Assembly (NCBI RefSeq): GCF_004006395.2
Contig: NZ_CP029758.2
Location: forward strand, 1,116,001-1,180,000
Direction of reading: 5' to 3'
DNA from: Clostridium sp. AWRP
Lineage (GTDB): Bacteria; Bacillota; Clostridia; Clostridiales; Clostridiaceae
DNA length: 64,000 bases
Made by a program: the position numbers and the translations under genes
The notes under the pieces: generated by a model
What the model saw: only the letters and a program-made list of their open reading frames with translations
Database searches by the model: none
Told to the model about the DNA's origin: nothing
In this document: in pieces, positions 52,804 to 61,550 of the stretch
Layout: the number at the start of each line of letters is the position of its first letter
How positions within the stretch are numbered: position 1 is the first letter of the stretch

Positions 52804-52989
52804 ATGATGAAGCCCAGAGAATTAATTAAGCTCTTAGAAGAAGATGGATGGATATTAAAAAATCAAGAAGGTTCGCATAAGCATTTTATTCACCCAACTA
52901 AAAAGGGCAAAATTCAAGTACCTTATCACAATAAGGATTTAAGACCTGGAACATTGAACAAAATACTTAAGGATGCAGGGATTAAATAA
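52804..52989 (+). CDS. hicA: HicA-family mRNA interferase toxin
   Basis: 61 residues with KPRELIKLLEEDGWILKNQE and GSHKHFIHPTKKGKIQVPYH; the histidine in GSHKHF is the catalytic one of the dsRBD-like HicA fold. It cuts mRNA. It precedes hicB and shares its own strong promoter. Confidence 0.95.
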   Translation: MMKPRELIKLLEEDGWILKNQEGSHKHFIHPTKKGKIQVPYHNKDLRPGTLNKILKDAGIK

Positions 52990-53046
52990 GTATCCTGCAC
53001 CACTTTAAGATTATATAAAATATGTTGGAACGAAGGAGATGTGTTT

Positions 53047-53442
53047 ATGGACAAATATATGTATCCTGCATTGTTTGAATCATATGATGATGGCGGATAC
53101 ACTGTTTCATTTCCAGATTTGAAAGGATGTATAACCGAAGGTGACGATTTAAATGAAGCTCTTAAAATGGCTAAGGATGCATTAGAATTATTTTTGTGGA
53201 ATATGGAAGACGAAAATGAAGAAATTCCAGAATCAACACCGCCTGAAAAAATAGAAGCTAAAACAGGGAGTTTTGTTGTGCCTATAGAAGCTGATATGTT
53301 ACTAATACGCGCTAAAATGGATAATAAAACAGTTAATACTACTGTAACTATGCCTAAGTGGTTAAAGTATCAGGCTGAAAAGAGCAAAATTAATTTTTCT
53401 CAGGTACTGCAGGAAGCACTAAAAGAGAAACTAAATATCTAA
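53047..53442 (+). CDS. hicB: HicB-family antitoxin
   Basis: 131 residues from ATG 53,047 (GAAGGAG site; the GTG at 53,041 is too close). N-terminal HicB fold: YPALFESYDDGGYTVSFPDL and GCITEGDDLNEALKMAKDAL. A C-terminal DNA-binding segment (TVTMPKWLKYQAEKSKINFS) follows. It neutralises HicA and probably represses the operon through the direct repeats. Confidence 0.95.
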   Translation: MDKYMYPALFESYDDGGYTVSFPDLKGCITEGDDLNEALKMAKDALELFLWNMEDENEEIPESTPPEKIEAKTGSFVVPIEADMLLIRAKMDNKTVNTTVTMPKWLKYQAEKSKINFSQVLQEALKEKLNI

Positions 53443-53527
53443 AATAGAAATTTGGGCTTGTTAACTGCTTGTGATATGTTTGTTAAGCATTTGTTACAAT
53501 TTTTATAAAGTGTTATATAATAGTATT

Positions 53528-53711
53528 AATGAGCAGTAGGGATTACATGATAACTGCTTGAATAAGGTTAAATCTTTTAATAAAAGTGTTACTGGCTATT
53601 GCAGCACTTAAAATCTAGCTGGCCACCAATACGGGAAACCGTAGACAAAAATTTATATACTATATTGTATAAACGAAAAATAAGTGCTGGTTTAAACTAG
53701 TGCTTATTTTT
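53528..53711 (+). ncRNA. candidate non-coding RNA with own promoter and terminator
   Basis: A promoter (TTACAA, 16 bp, TATAAT at 53,516-53,521) leads into about 185 nt without a coding frame, ending in a 14-bp terminator stem (53,680-53,693 with 53,694-53,707) and T run. Inside are GCAGT/ACTGC, AAGTG/CACTT and the GNRA hairpin TACGGGAAACCGTA (53,627-53,645 area). I do not recognise a known RNA class. Confidence 0.55.
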
Positions 53712-53814
53712 ATGAAGTTTATAAAATGTTTAAAATATTCAGAATTAATTTACTTATATGACATGAAATTGTAACAAACCCTTTATATACTTAAAACAAC
53801 GTAAAGAATTGCTT

Positions 53815-53990
53815 TAGTGATAATAGTTTATTCATATCTAGGGCACAAAAGTAAAATAATATCCTGTCTGTGTCTGCGGTTGCAGGGCACGTAAAATTTA
53901 AATGCAACCATCACAAGATAGTATATTAATTGATTTCCTTTAAAGCATTCTAATGTAAAATAGGTATCCGTCATTTAGGGTGCCTATTTT
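53815..53990 (+). ncRNA. second possible structured RNA ending in a terminator
   Basis: The stretch holds the pairs GGTTGCA/TGCAACC, two GGGCAC boxes, and ends in a 13-bp stem (53,957-53,969 with 53,978-53,990). It could be a phage sRNA or the leader of the next gene. No promoter as clear as that of the first candidate. Confidence 0.4.
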
Positions 53991-54035
53991 ACGTTGTAAT
54001 AAATATTAGGTAATTATAATAATTGAGCCCCCAGA

Positions 54036-54079
54036 GAGCCGTATGTAGAAATAGAATTCTATGTGCGGCTCCTTTTTTT
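54036..54079 (+). terminator. strong terminator
   Basis: A 15-bp stem (54,036-54,050 with 54,057-54,071) with several G-U pairs is followed by T7. The first half, GAGCCGTATG, resembles group II intron domain V, but the rest does not. Confidence 0.8.
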
Positions 54080-54100
54080 ATTTATAAGGAGTTGAGTTGA

Positions 54101-54301
54101 ATGAGTAAGATAAGGTGCAAAAGTTGTGGTAAGTTACTTATGGAAGCAGAGGGTAACGCAAGCATAGAGATAAAATGCCCTAGGTGTAGGAATATAAATA
54201 AATATTCTATAAAAGAAAGAGATATAAGTCATAATGAGTTTGAAAAAATGATGGGGAGTAGGAGTTACAAGAGGGTTAGAGGTGCTTTAAGACAGAAGTA
54301 A
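54101..54301 (+). CDS. com: Com-like zinc-finger protein
   Basis: 66 residues: KIRCKSCGKLLMEAEGNASI then EIKCPRCRNIN. The spacing and wording closely match Com of phage Mu, a zinc-finger translational activator of mom mRNA. The C-terminal 30 residues differ from Mu Com. No mom-like gene is visible in the window; Com homologues without mom are common in Firmicutes phages. Confidence 0.8.
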   Translation: MSKIRCKSCGKLLMEAEGNASIEIKCPRCRNINKYSIKERDISHNEFEKMMGSRSYKRVRGALRQK

Positions 54302-54518
54302 TATAAGTTAATAGATACAATACGTGTAAATAAAATATTTTTATGTTAAAACAAATTAAATTTTATTTATCTATAATTTACATAAATTCTATTATATGTA
54401 TTATTGTAAGAGAATTTGTATTACGATTTTCGTTGATATGACTGTGATTCAGGGTTTAAAATAGTTTTTAGAGGAGTTTACAAATTGTTAAAAATTATTT
54501 TAATAGGGGGACATACAT
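54302..54518. other. leader region before the secreted-protein gene
   Basis: AT-rich; I see no gene. A possible promoter lies near ATTCTATTATATGTATTATT (about 54,388-54,407). Confidence 0.4.
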
Positions 54519-55610
54519 ATGAAAAAAATTTATAAACAATTAGGGATTGTATTTGTAATGGCTTTTGCCATTATGATAGGATGCCTTAGTAATAATGTTT
54601 TTGCTGCAGATCAATATACGGGTAATTTAATACCTAAAATGACAAGCAACACTGTTCCAGAGGGAAGGTGTTTTTCTAATGGATATGAAGATGGATCTAG
54701 TTACTATGAGTATTTAGCGTTTGATAAATCAGATAAAGATGAGTGCTCAATTTGGGCATCAGCCACGCTAGGTAGCGGATATTTAGGGTATGAATTTACT
54801 AGCCCAACAATTATTAATAAATATACCATTACTTCAAGAAATAATAATTATGCATTTACTCAATCACCTATTAATTGGACGTTTGAAGGTAGTAATGATG
54901 GTCAAAAATGGACAACGTTGGATAATAGAACAGGTATATCAGATTGGAAAGTATGTGAAAAAAAAGAGTTTACTTTTAACAATGATATTGCATATAAAAT
55001 GTATAGAATAAATATTAGCTATATAGGAGCAGGAAGTACCGATAGGCCTTCAATTGGTGAACTTGAAATGATGCAAAAATTATCATCTTCAACGAGCATA
55101 ACGATGGATAAAACTACAGATAGTTTACAAGTAGGAAAAACAGATACTTTAACAGCAACAATAACTCCAGACAATGCAACAAACAAAAATGTAGCTTGGA
55201 AGTCAAGTGACGAATCAATAGCAACAGTAGATCAAACAGGTAAAGTTACAGCAGTGAAAGAAGGAACAGCTACAATAACAGCAACAACAACTGATGGTAG
55301 TAATCTGAGTGCCTCATGTGTTGTTACTGTAACACCACAAGGTACAACACCAACTAATCCAACAGATAATACTGGCAATGCTATTTTAAATTTAACTATG
55401 ACTAATGGTAATATAAAATCATATACAGTAAGCATGAGTAAAGTAAATGATTTTATTAGTTGGTATAATAACAGGTCTGCAGGTAGTAATGGAAGCCCAT
55501 ATTATGCGTTTGATAAGACAGATAATTTGCAACCTTTCAGTAAGAAAACTGAATATGTTGTATTTGATAAAATATCATCCTTTGAAGTGGATGAATATAC
55601 AAAACAATGA
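54519..55610 (+). CDS. secreted protein with discoidin-like and Ig-like (Big_2) domains
   Basis: The 363-residue protein has a signal peptide at residues 1-30 (FVMAFAIMIGCLSNNVFAAD). Residues about 40-190 look like an F5/8 type C carbohydrate-binding domain (GYEFTSPTIINKYTITSRNN, INWTFEGSNDGQKWTTLD, YRINIS). Residues about 195-275 are a Big_2 domain (NVAWKSSDESIATVDQTGKV, TAVKEGTATITATT). A 75-residue tail follows. Not a typical head gene; it lies between the Com gene and terminase with its own terminator, so it looks like lysogenic-conversion cargo that decorates the host surface or surroundings. Confidence 0.85.
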   Translation: MKKIYKQLGIVFVMAFAIMIGCLSNNVFAADQYTGNLIPKMTSNTVPEGRCFSNGYEDGSSYYEYLAFDKSDKDECSIWASATLGSGYLGYEFTSPTIINKYTITSRNNNYAFTQSPINWTFEGSNDGQKWTTLDNRTGISDWKVCEKKEFTFNNDIAYKMYRINISYIGAGSTDRPSIGELEMMQKLSSSTSITMDKTTDSLQVGKTDTLTATITPDNATNKNVAWKSSDESIATVDQTGKVTAVKEGTATITATTTDGSNLSASCVVTVTPQGTTPTNPTDNTGNAILNLTMTNGNIKSYTVSMSKVNDFISWYNNRSAGSNGSPYYAFDKTDNLQPFSKKTEYVVFDKISSFEVDEYTKQ

Positions 55611-55615
55611 TAACT

Positions 55616-55643
55616 AAGAAGCCTTTAAATGGGCTTCTTTTTT
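55616..55643 (+). terminator. terminator
   Basis: AAGAAGCC pairs with GGCTTCTT and T6 follows. Confidence 0.85.
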
Positions 55644-55674
55644 ATATATAGTGAAATAGGAAGGTGGTGAGTTC

Positions 55675-56148
55675 ATGGCAAAGTCAAAATGGAATACTGT
55701 AAAAGATAAACTGGTATTAGTTGAAGGCTGGGCCAGAGATGGACTCACCGATGAACAAATAGCTCATAATTTGGGTATAAGTATCCAAACATTCTACACA
55801 TATAAGAAACAGCATATTGAGTTTTTTGAGGCCTTAAAAAAGGGAAAGGAAGTAGTTGACTTTGAAGTTGAAAATGCATTATTAAAAAGGGCGCTAGGCT
55901 ATGAATATGAGGAAGTTACTAAAGAAAGAATGGTAAGAAAAGATGAAAAAGGTAAAGTGCTTACAGATATTCACGGCTTTCCTACTTATGAAATGGTAGT
56001 TACAAAAACGGTTAAAAAAGTTGCGACTCCTGATACTACAGCTCAAATATTCTGGCTGAAAAACAGAAAACCTAAAGAATGGAAAGATAAGCAGGATATA
56101 GAGCACTCTGGCAGTATAGGCGTTAAAAAGCTTGAAGATTTCTTTTAA
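55675..56148 (+). CDS. terminase small subunit
   Basis: The 157-residue protein has an N-terminal HTH (DGLTDEQIAHNLGISIQTFY), a helical middle (KGKEVVDFEVENALLKRALG) and a C-terminal WLKNRKPKEWKDKQD, which is characteristic of Firmicutes phage TerS. It recognises phage DNA for packaging with TerL. It lies two genes before the large subunit. Confidence 0.92.
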   Translation: MAKSKWNTVKDKLVLVEGWARDGLTDEQIAHNLGISIQTFYTYKKQHIEFFEALKKGKEVVDFEVENALLKRALGYEYEEVTKERMVRKDEKGKVLTDIHGFPTYEMVVTKTVKKVATPDTTAQIFWLKNRKPKEWKDKQDIEHSGSIGVKKLEDFF

Positions 56149-56190
56149 TTTGTAAATTGATAAATAGATATATAAAGGAGTGATAATTAT

Positions 56191-56400
56191 ATGGCAATTT
56201 CAGATGCACAAAGAGATAAATTAAATGGAATGTCTCCAACTTGTAGGGACGTAAAGCTAGGTACAGAGATACAAAATATAGGTAAGAGAGTGGCAGTAAC
56301 ACAAGCAAATAGTGCTGCAGTAGATGTAACAGGATTGGTAGAAGATTTTAACGCATTGTTAGCAAAACTAAAGGCAGCAGGATTAATGGCTAGTTCATAG
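56191..56400 (+). CDS. small protein between terminase genes
   Basis: 69 residues (AISDAQRDKLNGMSPTCRDV, VEDFNALLAKLKAAGLMAS) with a GGAG site. Such proteins occur as head-fibre or decoration-like genes, but the assignment is open. A terminator follows directly. Confidence 0.65.
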   Translation: MAISDAQRDKLNGMSPTCRDVKLGTEIQNIGKRVAVTQANSAAVDVTGLVEDFNALLAKLKAAGLMASS

Positions 56401-56424
56401 ACACCTTAAAAGGGTGTTTTTTTT
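56401..56424 (+). terminator. terminator between terminase genes
   Basis: ACACC pairs with GGTGT across a short loop, followed by T8. It separates TerS and TerL transcription unless read through. Confidence 0.75.
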
Positions 56425-56445
56425 ATTTTATAGGATGGTGATGCC

Positions 56446-58254
56446 ATGCTAAGTTGCCAAGAAATAATCCAAAAGCGTAAGGAGCTGTGGGAGGCAAATA
56501 AAGACAGTGAACTTGATAGAGAGTATACCTGGGCAGTAGCAGACAAGTTATGTAGTCCGTCATGTGAAGGAATCAGGCAGGAAATTAAGGACCATCCAGA
56601 ACGCTTAATTGAAATGTGCTTTTCTGTAGTTAATAAGGAATTACAGACGGTACCGTTTTTCCTAAATGATGTACAGCAGAAGCTAAGTGAGAAGCTCAAT
56701 GAAGCTATAGAAGATTATAAACAGGGTAAGAGACATCATCTTAAATTCTTAGTTCTTAAAGGGAGACAGCAAGGTTTTACTACATTCATAACAGCGTATC
56801 AGCTTAGTAAGACTATTACCAACCGGAACTTTACAGGTATGACAGTAGCAGATTCAGCAGACAACACTGCAACTATATTCGAGGATAAGGCAAAATTCCC
56901 TTACTCCTTATTGCCTCCGTTATTGCAGCCACAGGAGAAATATAATACCAGACAGGAGCTTCACTTTTCTCAACTTAACAGCAAATGGAGGATAGCTACA
57001 GCAGGAAATAAGCAGATAGGACGTTCAAAGACCATAAATTTTTTCCATGCTTCTGAAGCTGCTTTTTTCGATAGTATTCAGTCTATTATGGGAGGTTTAG
57101 GCCAGGCACTAACTAAAGATAGTATTCAAATACTAGAGAGTACGGCCAATGGATTTAATGAATACCGTACTTTATGGTCAGAAGGTGAACAGAAAGAAAA
57201 CAATTGGGAGCCCTTATTTTTCGAGTGGTGGAAGACAAGCGAATATAGACTAACTTTTGAAACTAAAGAGGCAGAGGAAACCTTTAAGAATAGAGTTTTA
57301 AATCCTTCTACAAAGTTTGAACATAAGCTTAAATGGTTACTGCAAGATAAAAAGCTGGATTGGAAACAATTATACTGGTATTCAGCCAAGCAAAAAGACC
57401 TAAAAGAACTGTTAGATCAGGAATATCCATGTACACCTTTAGAGGCTTTCTTATCGAGTGGAATACCTGTCTTTGATGTAGAAAAAGTGCTTAAAAGAAG
57501 AGATTATTTGATCCAGGAATGCAAGGTAAATCCCCCTAAACGTTACAGCATATCTTACAAATATGTAAACCAGATGATTGTAGATAGCAGTATTAAGATT
57601 AATGAGAATGTAAATGGCGAACTTATAATCTATGAACATCCTAAGCAGGGTTATCCTTATGTTTTGGGAGCAGATACTGCAGAAGGTGGTGAGGATTATT
57701 GTGTTGGCCAAGTTTTAGATAACACTACGGGTAAACAAGTTGCTAAATGGCGTGGAAGAGCAGATACCGATATATTTGCAAAGCAGTTATATTGTCTAGG
57801 CAAGTATTATAACAATGCTTTAATAGGCGTAGAAATGAATTTTGACCTACATCCAGTAAAGGAACTTGAAAGGCTTAATTACCCAAACCAATATATGCGA
57901 GAAACTATGGACCAATTAAGTGGTAAGTTAGAAAAAAGATATGGATTTAATACTAATAAAGCCACAAGGCCTGTTATTATAGGGGATTTAGTAGAGGTTG
58001 TAAGAGAGGAAACACATCTTATAAATGATGTTGAAACCTTATCAGAATTAATAGTATTTCAGAAGATAGATGGTAAGGCACAGGCAGCAGAAGGAGAACA
58101 TGATGATTGTGTTATGTCTCTTGCTATAGCACATAAAATAAGGGATCAGATGATTACAAAAATTAAACTGCCTAAAAAAGAACAAACATTGATGGAAAAG
58201 GATTTTGAAAGACGTGTAAAATCACTAAAAAGAATAAGAAAGGGGACTTTATAA
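56446..58254 (+). CDS. terminase large subunit
   Basis: The 602-residue protein has Walker A-like VLKGRQQGFTTFITAYQLSK at about residues 102-121, IQILESTANGFNEYR around Walker B and coupling, and a C-terminal RNase H-like nuclease with GADTAEGGEDYCV, GVEMNFDLHP and EHDDCVMSLAIAHK (catalytic Asps). It powers and cuts DNA during packaging. Normal length. Confidence 0.95.
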   Translation: MLSCQEIIQKRKELWEANKDSELDREYTWAVADKLCSPSCEGIRQEIKDHPERLIEMCFSVVNKELQTVPFFLNDVQQKLSEKLNEAIEDYKQGKRHHLKFLVLKGRQQGFTTFITAYQLSKTITNRNFTGMTVADSADNTATIFEDKAKFPYSLLPPLLQPQEKYNTRQELHFSQLNSKWRIATAGNKQIGRSKTINFFHASEAAFFDSIQSIMGGLGQALTKDSIQILESTANGFNEYRTLWSEGEQKENNWEPLFFEWWKTSEYRLTFETKEAEETFKNRVLNPSTKFEHKLKWLLQDKKLDWKQLYWYSAKQKDLKELLDQEYPCTPLEAFLSSGIPVFDVEKVLKRRDYLIQECKVNPPKRYSISYKYVNQMIVDSSIKINENVNGELIIYEHPKQGYPYVLGADTAEGGEDYCVGQVLDNTTGKQVAKWRGRADTDIFAKQLYCLGKYYNNALIGVEMNFDLHPVKELERLNYPNQYMRETMDQLSGKLEKRYGFNTNKATRPVIIGDLVEVVREETHLINDVETLSELIVFQKIDGKAQAAEGEHDDCVMSLAIAHKIRDQMITKIKLPKKEQTLMEKDFERRVKSLKRIRKGTL

Positions 58255-58622
58255 TGGCGCAAATAGAGATAACAAAGAATCAGTATAATACAATTTGTGA
58301 TACTTACGGTTGTAGTAATATAGGTACTATGGTAATAGGAAAACCTGGAGAAAATATGGGCCAAAGAGTAATTATGTGTGATGAATGTCTCCAGAACATC
58401 ATTAATGCAGCTCCATTAGATATGATTTTAAATAGGCCAGAATTAAACGAGCACTTTGAAAGTGAAGAAATTAATCTTGATGACCAAAAACACACACCAA
58501 CCAAAGATTATAGTGAAATGAAATTTAATGAATTAAAAGAAATTGCAAGTAGTAAAGGTATTACAGTGCCTTTTGGGACTTCTAAAGACGATCTAGTAAA
58601 GCTAATAGAGGATAAAAGCTAA
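58254..58622 (+). CDS. head-module protein with SAP/HeH-like C-terminus
   Basis: 122 residues, starting in TAATG of the terL stop. CDTYGC and CDECLQ suggest zinc binding. The C-terminal YSEMKFNELKEIASSKGITV with DLVKLIEDK is an HeH/Rho-N-like helix-extended-loop-helix. Similar short proteins lie between terL and portal genes. Confidence 0.7.
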   Translation: MAQIEITKNQYNTICDTYGCSNIGTMVIGKPGENMGQRVIMCDECLQNIINAAPLDMILNRPELNEHFESEEINLDDQKHTPTKDYSEMKFNELKEIASSKGITVPFGTSKDDLVKLIEDKS

Positions 58623-58834
58623 TGATTATTTATATATTTTTAATGGCAATTATCATTCTCCTTATAATTTATATTATGTACCTGCAAAAGTTGCATTGTG
58701 ATGAAATTAAAACATTATACAACAAATTAGGTATAGAAACAGAGACAATTAAAGAGAGTGTTAAACCTTCTAAGGTTAAAAATCATATCAAGAAAAAGAT
58801 GATAGAAATGGAGCACAGCAAAGGGGGTGAATAA
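58622..58834 (+). CDS. single-helix membrane protein of the head module
   Basis: 70 residues, again with a TAATG overlap. IYIFLMAIIILLIIYIMYLQ is one transmembrane segment, then a basic tail (KVKNHIKKKMIEMEH). Possibly involved in head assembly at the membrane; unknown. Confidence 0.65.
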   Translation: MIIYIFLMAIIILLIIYIMYLQKLHCDEIKTLYNKLGIETETIKESVKPSKVKNHIKKKMIEMEHSKGGE

Positions 58835-58837
58835 CTT

Positions 58838-60952
58838 ATGCCCGGAATACTTGGGAATATTAAGACTATTATAAATGGATTTTTCGACAGTAAGCAGTCT
58901 AAGCAGCCAAATGTAATAGACTCAGAACCTATTGTTGGGGACGTTCAAGATTACATATACAAAGAACAGCTTGTATCCTTTGTAAAAGAAGAATTCGACA
59001 GGAGGCAGGAAGAAAGAACGCCGTATGAACTTAGGTGGAGGCTTACTCAAAACTTTATTCAAGGAAACCAATACTGCGATATAAACGAAGTTTCTAATAC
59101 GATATTCCAGCAGGAAAAGCTGTACTTTTGGCAGCAAAGAGAAGTGTATAACCATATAGCAGCTATAGTAGAAACTAGGCTAAGCAAATTAGGCAGATTA
59201 AAGCCGTCTATGACGGTAAGGCCAATGACTTCGGATAATGAAGATATAAGTACCGCTAAGGTATGCAAAGCTATAGTGGACAGCACATATCAAAGTCAGA
59301 AGATGGAACAAAAAATTAGTGAAGCTAATTCATGGTCAGAGATATGTGGAAGTGCATTTTATAAAGATGTGTGGAATAGCCAGGGTGGACAACTTATCGG
59401 GTATATAGATGATGAAGAAGGAAACAAGCAGCCTATATATGAAGGTGATATTGAATGTTTGGTTGTACCAGCCTATGAAATATTTCCAGATAGTTGCTTA
59501 AATGATGGTATAGATAGATGTAAAAGTATAATTCATGCCAAAGCATTTACAGTGGACGAAATAGAGGAAATATGGAACGTAAAAGTAGCTGGAACGGACA
59601 TAGATGTATATAGTTTAGGAACTACAAGGGTAGGAGTTGGTGGACTAGGATATAATGCTACAGTACCTACCGCAGCCATAACAACTAAACCAGATTCACA
59701 AATAGTAATGGAGTATTACGAATTGCCTTCTAAGATATATCCAGATGGTAGGCTAATAATAACTACGAGGGACGAACTTTTATATTATGGTACTTGCCCT
59801 TATAAGGTAGGCGAAAATGGTAAGATAGCATTACCTTTTGTACGTCAACAGTGCGTGAAGGATGCTGGAAATTTCTTTTCAATATCTGTTGCAGAGAGGT
59901 GCTTGCCTATACAGCGTGCTTATAATGCAGTTAAAAACAGGAAACATGAGTATTTAAATAGATTAGCAATAGGAGTAATGACCTATGAGGATGGAACTCT
60001 GGCAGATGAAGAAAGTCTTGAAGAAGACGGACTTGCACCAGGGACAATAATACCTAGAAAACCAGGTTCAGCACCACCTACCTTTGTTCAAAGTGAAGGA
60101 TTGCCTAATACTTTTTTGGATGAAGAAGAAAAACTAATGAGTGAATTTAGAGAGATTAGTGGAGTTTCTGAACTATCTTCATCAAGTCAAGCTTCAAACG
60201 GAGCTGGCTCAGGTGTAGCGCTTGAAGTATTGAAAGAGCAGGATGATACAAGAATATCACTTACAGCAGATAATATAAGGCAAGCAATTTTAGAGGTAGC
60301 TAAGCAATGGCTAAGATTATACAAACAATATAGTGCAGGTCCACGTATGGTTAGATTGGTAGGCAAAGATAATTCAGTATACATCAATTATTGGAATAAA
60401 GATCAGCTAACAAGTGATGATGTAGTACCACTTACAGATGATGATTTAGCACAAACTCCTGCACAGAAAAAGCAGCAGGTTATGAATCTATTACAATTAG
60501 GATTGTTCAATGATCCTGACACTGGAAGAATGGACAGAAGTACAAGGGCTAAAATTATGGAAATGCTCAATTATGGAAATTGGGAAGATGGTAACGACAT
60601 AGATCAGATGCATATAAGTAAGGCTATGCGTGAAAATATAGATGTTCAAAACGGACAGATGATTAATGTCAGGGATTTTGACGATCATGCTATTCATATA
60701 GAGGAACATAACAAGTTTAGATTATCTTCTGATTATGAAGATTTAGGCAGAGAAAGACCAGATTTGGCAGATTATTTTGACCAACATGTACAAATGCATC
60801 AAGATGCAATACAGATGCAGCAGCAACAAGCTATGATGCAACAAATAGGAGTGCAGCAGCAAGCACAACCACAGCAATCAAGTAATGATATTAAAATTAC
60901 TCATAGTAATACCAAAGGTCCAAGAGATCCAATAAATAATCAAAGAGGATAG
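58838..60952 (+). CDS. phage portal protein
   Basis: The 704-residue protein has YELRWRLTQNFIQGNQYCDI near the N-terminus, VETRLSKLGRLKPSMTVRPM, ERCLPIQRAYNAVKNRKHEY and a Gln-rich end (QMQQQQAMMQQIGVQQQAQP). This is the large portal type often paired with separate scaffold and HK97-fold capsid genes. It forms the dodecameric DNA gate at one head vertex. GGGGGTGA site. Confidence 0.93.
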   Translation: MPGILGNIKTIINGFFDSKQSKQPNVIDSEPIVGDVQDYIYKEQLVSFVKEEFDRRQEERTPYELRWRLTQNFIQGNQYCDINEVSNTIFQQEKLYFWQQREVYNHIAAIVETRLSKLGRLKPSMTVRPMTSDNEDISTAKVCKAIVDSTYQSQKMEQKISEANSWSEICGSAFYKDVWNSQGGQLIGYIDDEEGNKQPIYEGDIECLVVPAYEIFPDSCLNDGIDRCKSIIHAKAFTVDEIEEIWNVKVAGTDIDVYSLGTTRVGVGGLGYNATVPTAAITTKPDSQIVMEYYELPSKIYPDGRLIITTRDELLYYGTCPYKVGENGKIALPFVRQQCVKDAGNFFSISVAERCLPIQRAYNAVKNRKHEYLNRLAIGVMTYEDGTLADEESLEEDGLAPGTIIPRKPGSAPPTFVQSEGLPNTFLDEEEKLMSEFREISGVSELSSSSQASNGAGSGVALEVLKEQDDTRISLTADNIRQAILEVAKQWLRLYKQYSAGPRMVRLVGKDNSVYINYWNKDQLTSDDVVPLTDDDLAQTPAQKKQQVMNLLQLGLFNDPDTGRMDRSTRAKIMEMLNYGNWEDGNDIDQMHISKAMRENIDVQNGQMINVRDFDDHAIHIEEHNKFRLSSDYEDLGRERPDLADYFDQHVQMHQDAIQMQQQQAMMQQIGVQQQAQPQQSSNDIKITHSNTKGPRDPINNQRG

Positions 60953-60968
60953 AAAGGAAGAATTTTAA

Positions 60969-61001
60969 ATGGGAAAATGTAAAAGCGGTTCAAAAGGTTA
61001 A
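60969..61001 (+). CDS. ten-codon ORF, likely remnant
   Basis: ATG with GAAAGGAAGAA upstream encodes MGKCKSGSKG and stop. It has a good site, but may be the start of a head gene broken by insertion of the following membrane-protein cassette. Confidence 0.3.
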   Translation: MGKCKSGSKG

Positions 61002-61127
61002 GAAAATTGTAGTCTCCGTTTGTTTGCATAAATATATAATTATTTGTCTCAATAATAATTTGTTTATGGTATTATTTATATTATAGGTAAGCTATAAATG
61101 TAATTTATGGTGAAGGAGTTAAATTAA

Positions 61128-61343
61128 ATGAATAAAAATAAAAGTATAAAAAGACCCAATATTTTATATTTAAGTATTTTTGCTGTTTCAATAGTATGTT
61201 ATTTTTATGCATTATCATTTACAACGTTGGAATTATGGAAACAAGTATTGATTATACTGGCAGCAATTCTTGCTATTTTAGTTGTAGAACTTTCAATATT
61301 GTATGCATTCAAGAACCATATTAAACATAAAAAGCTCAACTGA
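61128..61343 (+). CDS. small two-helix membrane protein (cargo)
   Basis: 71 residues: KRPNILYLSIFAVSIVCYFY and VLIILAAILAILVVELSILY are two membrane segments. It has its own promoter-like TTGTTT...TATTAT region upstream and a terminator downstream, so it looks like a self-contained moron between portal and scaffold. Confidence 0.7.
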   Translation: MNKNKSIKRPNILYLSIFAVSIVCYFYALSFTTLELWKQVLIILAAILAILVVELSILYAFKNHIKHKKLN

Positions 61344-61410
61344 AAGTAAATTGAGATTAATAATATTTTTATATTGGTTATCAACTACTAAAAATAATAA
61401 TGAAAACAAG

Positions 61411-61455
61411 AAAAGCCGTGTATTGGAGCTAATATCCATCATGTGGCTTATTTTT
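61411..61455 (+). terminator. terminator after the small membrane gene
   Basis: AAGCCGTGTATTGGA pairs, with several G-U pairs, with TCCATCATGTGGCTT, followed by ATTTTT. Confidence 0.7.
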
Positions 61456-61488
61456 GTATGCTTATAAATTAATAAAAATAACTACAGC

Positions 61489-61530
61489 CTATTAGATGCC
61501 CCGAAAGCCAATAAGGATAACGTCTAATAG
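61489..61530 (+). promoter_or_regulatory. hairpin in the scaffold-capsid leader
   Basis: CTATTAGATG pairs with CGTCTAATAG around a 22-nt loop (CCCCGAAAGCC inside). It ends 21 bp before the scaffold start and lacks a T run, so it may regulate translation or RNA stability. Confidence 0.5.
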
Positions 61531-61550
61531 AGTGATTGGAGGAAATATAT

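Noticed and set aside
54036..54071. Group II intron domain V resemblance (GAGCCGTATG)
   Set aside because: The rest of the hairpin is a continuous stem with a T7 tail and no intron ends or maturase nearby; a terminator explains it better.
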